In this document: positions 60,352 to 64,000 of the stretch, one piece after another | Layout: the number at the start of each line of letters is the position of its first letter | Numbering within the stretch: the first letter of the stretch is position 1 | Assembly (NCBI RefSeq): GCF_024623725.1 | Contig: NZ_JANKHG010000014.1 | Location: 469,870-533,869, forward strand | Length of the DNA: 64,000 nucleotides | Reading direction: 5' to 3' | DNA from: Limnobacter parvus | GTDB lineage: Bacteria > Pseudomonadota > Gammaproteobacteria > Burkholderiales > Burkholderiaceae_B | Position numbers and translations under genes: made by a program | Notes under the pieces: generated by a model | The model's input: only the letters and a program-made list of their open reading frames with translations | What the model was told of the DNA's origin: nothing | The model's database searches: none

Positions 60352-60681
60352 TTAGTTTCCGACTGTCACATAAATGTGACTAGTTTTCTTAGTGATACGA
60401 TTACCACGGCCCTTGGCGCGCGCTGTAAAGCGCTTCAACACAGGCCCCTCTTCCACGTAAATGGTTTTTACTTTCAGCTCATCCACATCAGCACCATCGT
60501 TGTGTTCTGCATTGGCGATTGCGCTTTCCAATACCTTTTTCACGATCAATGCCGCTTTCTGTGGCGAGAAAGCTAGGATGCTCAAGGCCTGATCGACCTT
60601 TTTACCGCGAATCAAATCAGCGACCATACGGCCACGCTGAGGAGACAAGCGAACACCCTTCAAAATTGCACGAGTTTCCAT
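60352..60681 (-). CDS. rplV: 50S ribosomal protein L22
   Basis: A 109-residue L22 (E. coli 110). [20 protein letters not shown] opens the globular part; the beta hairpin with [20 protein letters not shown] reaches into the exit tunnel, where macrolide and arrest-peptide contacts occur. No deletion of the hairpin loop is seen. It lies ten bases after rpsS. Confidence 0.98.
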   Translation of the reverse strand: METRAILKGVRLSPQRGRMVADLIRGKKVDQALSILAFSPQKAALIVKKVLESAIANAEHNDGADVDELKVKTIYVEEGPVLKRFTARAKGRGNRITKKTSHIYVTVGN

Positions 60682-60691
60682 TTCCTACCCC

Positions 60692-60967
60692 TTATCGCTT
60701 GGCCTTTTTGTCAGCCGCATGACCCTTGAAAGTGCGCGTCAACGCAAATTCGCCGAGTTTGTGACCAACCATGTTTTCGTTGATATACACAGGCACGTGT
60801 TGCTTGCCATTGTGCACAGCGATTGTCAGACCGATGAACTCAGGGAGTACAGTCGAGCGACGGGACCAGGTTTTAATTGGACGCTTATCCTTGGATGCTG
60901 CAGCAGCCTCCACTTTTTTGATCAAGTGGGCGTCGCAGAAAGGACCTTTTTTTAATGAACGAGACAT
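60692..60967 (-). CDS. rpsS: 30S ribosomal protein S19
   Basis: A 91-residue S19 (E. coli 92). [20 protein letters not shown] and [20 protein letters not shown], then [20 protein letters not shown]. It forms a pair with S13 in the 30S head. It lies 15 bases after rplB in the usual order. Confidence 0.98.
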   Translation of the reverse strand: MSRSLKKGPFCDAHLIKKVEAAAASKDKRPIKTWSRRSTVLPEFIGLTIAVHNGKQHVPVYINENMVGHKLGEFALTRTFKGHAADKKAKR

Positions 60968-60982
60968 ATCTGTTTACCCCAC

Positions 60983-61810
60983 TTAACGCTTGTGACGACG
61001 CTGAACAATCATCGAATTGGTACGCTTGTTGTTGCGAGTACGGTAGCCTTTTGACGGCTGACCCCACGGGCTAACTGGTACGCGACCCTCGCCTGTTTTG
61101 CCCTCACCGCCACCGTGCGGGTGGTCAACCGGGTTCATGGCAGTACCACGAACGGTTGGGCGAATCCCTTTCCAGCGAGTTGCACCAGCTTTACCAACTT
61201 TCTTCAAGCTGTTTTCTTCGTTGCTGACTTCACCAATGGTTGCGCGGCACTCAATGTGCACGCGGCGAATTTCACCGGAACGCAAGCGCATTTGGGCGTA
61301 AGTGCCATCACGCGCCAACAACATGGCCGAGCCACCCGCGGAACGTGCGATCTGGGCACCTTTGCCTGGCAACATTTCAACGCAATGCACAGTTGTGCCC
61401 ACGGGGATGTTACGGATTGGCAATGTGTTGCCGATCTTGATTGGCGCTTCAGAACCATTCACCACTGTTTGACCCAACTGCAAACCACGCGGTGCAATAA
61501 TGTAGGCACGCTCACCATCTGCATAACAAATCAGGGCAATATGTGCTGTGCGGTTAGGATCGTACTCGATCGTTTCCACTTTCGCAGGCACTCCGTCTTT
61601 ATTGCGCTTGAAATCAACCATGCGGTAGTGCTGCTTGTGACCACCACCCATGTGACGGGTTGTGATGCGACCGTTGTTGTTACGGCCCGCAGTTTTTGAC
61701 TTCTTTTCAAGCAGCGGCGCGTAGGGCTCACCTTTGTGCAAATGCGGGTGAACCACTTTCACCATTGCACGGCGGCCTGGTGACGTTGGCTTTAATTTAA
61801 CTAATGGCAT
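60983..61810 (-). CDS. rplB: 50S ribosomal protein L2
   Basis: A 275-residue L2 (E. coli 273). [40 protein letters not shown] and the C-terminal [14 protein letters not shown] with its conserved histidine, important near the peptidyl-transferase centre, are all present. It is needed for subunit association. The ATG is one base after the rplW stop. Confidence 0.99.
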   Translation of the reverse strand: MPLVKLKPTSPGRRAMVKVVHPHLHKGEPYAPLLEKKSKTAGRNNNGRITTRHMGGGHKQHYRMVDFKRNKDGVPAKVETIEYDPNRTAHIALICYADGERAYIIAPRGLQLGQTVVNGSEAPIKIGNTLPIRNIPVGTTVHCVEMLPGKGAQIARSAGGSAMLLARDGTYAQMRLRSGEIRRVHIECRATIGEVSNEENSLKKVGKAGATRWKGIRPTVRGTAMNPVDHPHGGGEGKTGEGRVPVSPWGQPSKGYRTRNNKRTNSMIVQRRHKR

Positions 61811-61811
61811 G

Positions 61812-62108
61812 TTACGCAGCCTCCGAGAAATTAATTTCCTGACCAGCTTTCAGCGCAACGTAAGCTTTGCGCACATCGGAGCGACGCCCCATGGTGCGGC
61901 CAAAGCGCTTCTGCTTACCAGCAATGTTGACTACACGCACGGCTTCAACCTCGACTTTGAACAACAGCTCAACGGCGGCCTTGATCTCGTGCTTGGTTGC
62001 AGTAGTACAAACTTTGAAAGCGATCTGCTCATGCTTGTCGGCCAGCATCGTGCTCTTCTCAGAAACGATGGGCGCCAACAGAATTTTCATTAAACGCTGG
62101 GTGTTCAT
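61812..62108 (-). CDS. rplW: 50S ribosomal protein L23
   Basis: A 98-residue L23 (E. coli 100). [20 protein letters not shown] starts it, then [20 protein letters not shown] and [19 protein letters not shown]. It is the main docking site for trigger factor and SRP at the tunnel exit. The ATG overlaps the rplD stop by four bases. Confidence 0.98.
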   Translation of the reverse strand: MNTQRLMKILLAPIVSEKSTMLADKHEQIAFKVCTTATKHEIKAAVELLFKVEVEAVRVVNIAGKQKRFGRTMGRRSDVRKAYVALKAGQEINFSEAA

Positions 62109-62725
62109 GCGTACATCTCCTGCAGTTTGTCGATCGCAGCGCGAGTCGCGACTACTTTCTTGAAATAAATCAAGGAAAGTGGGTCAGCGTAACGTGGTTC
62201 GACCACTGCCACATTGGGCAGGTTTCTGGATGCCAGGTACAAGTTCTCATCCACTGAATCAACAATCATCAGTACGGAATCAAGACCCATGCCTTTCAAT
62301 TTCTGATCAAGCAGCTTGGTTTTTGGTGACTCGAGATCCAAAGACTCAACAACCACCAAACGACCCTCACGACTCAACTGGGAAAGGATTGAGCAAACAC
62401 CAGCGCGGAACATTTTCTTGTTCAGCTTCTGAGTGAAATTCTCGTCTGGAGAATTTGGGAAGGTTTTGCCGCCTCCGCGCCACAATGGGCTGGACACCGC
62501 ACCGGCTCGCGCACGGCCAGTACCTTTTTGCTTCCACGGCTTGCGTGTCGAAGCACGCACTTCTGAGCGATCTTTCTGCTGACGTGTACCTTGACGCGCA
62601 TTGGCCTGATACGCCACCACCAACTGATGAATCAGCGGCTCGTTGTACTCGCGACCAAAAACTACGTCGGACACCTGAACAGTTTGAGAGGCCTGCCCAG
62701 AATCACTAATGACTTTCAATTCCAT
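62105..62725 (-). CDS. rplD: 50S ribosomal protein L4
   Basis: A 206-residue L4 (E. coli 201). The tunnel loop has [20 protein letters not shown] then [14 protein letters not shown], where macrolide-resistance mutations occur in other bacteria. In E. coli L4 also represses its own S10 operon through the rpsJ leader. The ATG at 62725 has AAGGGG six bases upstream; a longer frame to 62779 would run into rplC. It lies ten bases after rplC. Confidence 0.98.
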   Translation of the reverse strand: MELKVISDSGQASQTVQVSDVVFGREYNEPLIHQLVVAYQANARQGTRQQKDRSEVRASTRKPWKQKGTGRARAGAVSSPLWRGGGKTFPNSPDENFTQKLNKKMFRAGVCSILSQLSREGRLVVVESLDLESPKTKLLDQKLKGMGLDSVLMIVDSVDENLYLASRNLPNVAVVEPRYADPLSLIYFKKVVATRAAIDKLQEMYA

Positions 62726-62735
62726 CTGGTTCCCC

Positions 62736-63380
62736 TTACGCCTTTGCCTTAACAGCTGGCTTAACCAACAACTGGCCACCCTTCGATCCTGGCACAGCGC
62801 CTTTGATCAAAAGCAAGCCACGCTCGGCGTCTACACGCACAACTTCCAAATTCTGGGTTGTGCGATTTACGTTACCCAACTGACCAGCCATGCGCTTGCC
62901 AGGAAACACTCGACCTGGATCTTGTGCCATGCCGATGGAACCGGGCGCATTGTGAGAGATTGAGTTACCGTGGGAAGCACGCTGCGAGCTGAAGTGGTGA
63001 CGCTTAATTGCACCGCTGAAGCCCTTACCTTGCGTTACGCCACTCACGTCAACTTTTTGACCTGGTGCGAATATCTCAGCGGACACAGCGGCGCCAACCT
63101 GCAATTCGGCAAGCTTGGCAGTGTCTACGCGAAATTCAACAAGGGAAGAAGCAGCTTCAATTGAAGCTGCTGCGAAGTGCCCCGCCTGCGCTTTTACAAC
63201 GCGGGAAGCACGCTTGGACCCGTAGGCCAACTGAACGGCTGTGTAGCCATCTTGTTCGAGTGTTTTGAGCTGCGCAACACGGTTAGAAGACACATCCACA
63301 ACAGTTACGGGAATAGATTCACCCGCGTCTGTAAAGATGCGCATCATGCCGATCTTGCGACCAATAAGGCCTAGACTCAT
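62736..63380 (-). CDS. rplC: 50S ribosomal protein L3
   Basis: A 214-residue L3 (E. coli 209). [20 protein letters not shown] starts it; the loop reaching the peptidyl-transferase centre has [20 protein letters not shown] and [20 protein letters not shown], with the Gln that is N-methylated in E. coli. It starts large-subunit assembly. GGAGAAATC precedes the ATG. The 127 bases between rpsJ and this gene hold two stem-loops. Confidence 0.98.
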   Translation of the reverse strand: MSLGLIGRKIGMMRIFTDAGESIPVTVVDVSSNRVAQLKTLEQDGYTAVQLAYGSKRASRVVKAQAGHFAAASIEAASSLVEFRVDTAKLAELQVGAAVSAEIFAPGQKVDVSGVTQGKGFSGAIKRHHFSSQRASHGNSISHNAPGSIGMAQDPGRVFPGKRMAGQLGNVNRTTQNLEVVRVDAERGLLLIKGAVPGSKGGQLLVKPAVKAKA

Positions 63381-63392
63381 GATTTCTCCAAT

Positions 63393-63454
63393 TTCGGCTA
63401 CGATTGGCCGAATGATTAAATTCTAACTAAAGCTAACCTTTTGAAAAGGTTAGC
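63393..63454 (-). promoter_or_regulatory. Two stem-loops in the rpsJ-rplC leader
   Basis: Stem 1 (63432-63454): GCTAACCTTTT and AAAAGGTTAGC are perfect 11-base complements with one base between, followed on the minus strand by a broken T-rich run. Stem 2 (63393-63412): TTCGGC and GCCGAA with an 8-base loop, ending a few bases before the rplC ribosome site. They may separate rpsJ from the rest of the S10 cluster, or be a ribosomal-protein autoregulatory site. Confidence 0.5.
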
Positions 63455-63507
63455 CAAAGATTATATGCGTTAATTTGATTTACTGCAACTTATTTACCGC
63501 AGATCAG

Positions 63508-63819
63508 TTATTGCAGTTTGATTTCTACGTCAACACCAGCCGGCAGATCCAGTTTCATCAATGCGTCAACAGTTTTGTCGGTTGGGTCAACGATGTCCAT
63601 CAAGCGCTGATGCGTACGGATCTCAAATTGGTCACGCGAGGTTTTGTTCACGTGAGGTGAACGCAAAATATCGAAACGCTTGATGCGAGTGGGCAAAGGA
63701 ACCGGCCCTTTCACTACAGCGCCAGTGCGCTTGGCTGTTTCAACGATTTCAAGCGCTGATTGATCAATCAGCTTGTAATCAAAAGCTTTCAAGCGAATGC
63801 GGATTTTCTGGTTGTTCAT
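63508..63819 (-). CDS. rpsJ: 30S ribosomal protein S10
   Basis: A 103-residue S10, as in E. coli. [40 protein letters not shown] and a [20 protein letters not shown] end are standard. It sits in the 30S head and, as NusE, joins NusB in antitermination. AGGAAACA precedes the ATG. It follows tuf on the same strand. Confidence 0.98.
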   Translation of the reverse strand: MNNQKIRIRLKAFDYKLIDQSALEIVETAKRTGAVVKGPVPLPTRIKRFDILRSPHVNKTSRDQFEIRTHQRLMDIVDPTDKTVDALMKLDLPAGVDVEIKLQ

Positions 63820-63880
63820 GTTGTTTCCTAAAGAGCTAAAAGAGTGTGACCAAACGGGACTGCTGGCTCACCTCTGAGTG

Positions 63881-63906
63881 GCCAACACCGATTCACCGGT
63901 GTTGGC
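63881..63906 (+). other. 10-bp stem-loop between tuf and rpsJ
   Basis: GCCAACACCG (63881-63890) and CGGTGTTGGC (63897-63906) are perfect complements with a 6-base loop. ATTTTTC follows on the plus strand only, so by sequence it looks like a terminator for rightward transcription, opposite to every gene around it. On the minus strand no T-run follows, so it more likely acts as an RNA stability or processing hairpin in the tuf-rpsJ transcript. Confidence 0.5.
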
Positions 63907-63918
63907 ATTTTTCAACTA

Positions 63919-64000
63919 TTACTTGGTAATTTTGGCAACTACGCCAGCACCTACCGTACGGCCACCTTCGCGAATCGCGAAACGCAGACCTTCTTCCATC
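63919..64000 (-). CDS. tuf: Elongation factor Tu, C-terminal fragment at window edge
   Basis: The last 26 or so codons are visible: EEGLRFAIREGGRTVGAGVV followed by AKITK and TAA. This is the invariant EF-Tu C-terminal barrel end, where domain 3 meets tRNA. The rest lies beyond the window. Its position just before rpsJ matches the str-S10 junction, so the fusA-tuf part of the str cluster should continue outside. Confidence 0.95.
   Translation of the reverse strand, partial: MEEGLRFAIREGGRTVGAGVVAKITK

Overview
The window is a chromosomal segment of a betaproteobacterium, most likely of the order Burkholderiales (a Limnobacter-like organism would fit, but this is a weak guess). The main evidence is gene order. 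A complete tuf-S10-spc-alpha ribosomal block carries infA between secY and rpmJ. pilMNOPQ-aroK-aroB-dgt-gltB-gltD runs opposite to a class A PBP gene. A cyaY / lptM-lysA divergon and a System II (ResB/CcsA) cytochrome c maturation pair followed by cytochrome c4 also fit. Coding density is very high, with many ATGA overlaps. No tRNA, rRNA, CRISPR array, prophage or intact insertion sequence was seen.

Layout. (1) 1-5423, plus strand: the end of an exopolysaccharide locus of Wzx/Wzy type, with a tyrosine-kinase C-terminus, polymerase, flippase, GT4 and GT2 glycosyltransferases. (2) 5440-11526: two tandem paralogous secreted proteins of unknown function, a fumarylacetoacetate-hydrolase-family enzyme, an orphan acidic protein with no Lys, Cys or Trp, and an acyltransferase-3 membrane protein. 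(3) 11735-17538: ssb, an MFS transporter, uvrA and an MscS channel. (4) 17621-19256: two orphan genes that share a short motif resembling a defective protein-kinase catalytic loop. The first has its Shine-Dalgarno inside a 13-bp inverted repeat. (5) 19359-34068, minus strand: gltD, gltB, a RAYT-like transposase relative that has lost its catalytic residues, dgt, aroB, aroK and pilQPONM. (6) 34217-38560: ponA (PBP1A), then cyaY divergent from lptM-lysA with overlapping start codons. (7) 38816-49686: CcsA/ResB, cytochrome c4, engB-hemB-corA, dsbD and a two-gene ABC exporter. (8) 49800-64000, minus strand: rplQ, rpoA, rpsD, rpsK, rpsM, rpmJ, infA, secY, the spc and S10 clusters, and the 3' end of tuf.

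How the genes work together. Region 1 assembles lipid-linked repeat units and exports and polymerises them. The two secreted paralogues next door may act on the same polymer or on the envelope. CcsA, ResB, DsbD and cytochrome c4 form a coherent thiol-reduction and haem-attachment set, and hemB supplies haem precursors. The pilMNOPQ genes build the type IV pilus inner-membrane platform and outer-membrane secretin. The ribosomal block makes translation components, SecY and the RNA polymerase alpha subunit.

The least explained parts are the orphan pair at 17621-19256 with its leader, the Lys/Cys/Trp-free protein at 9616-10494, the tandem secreted paralogues with a 12-bp inverted repeat between them, and the inactive RAYT-like gene with REP-like palindromes beside it. 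All names rest on reading motifs and synteny by eye; no database search was run.
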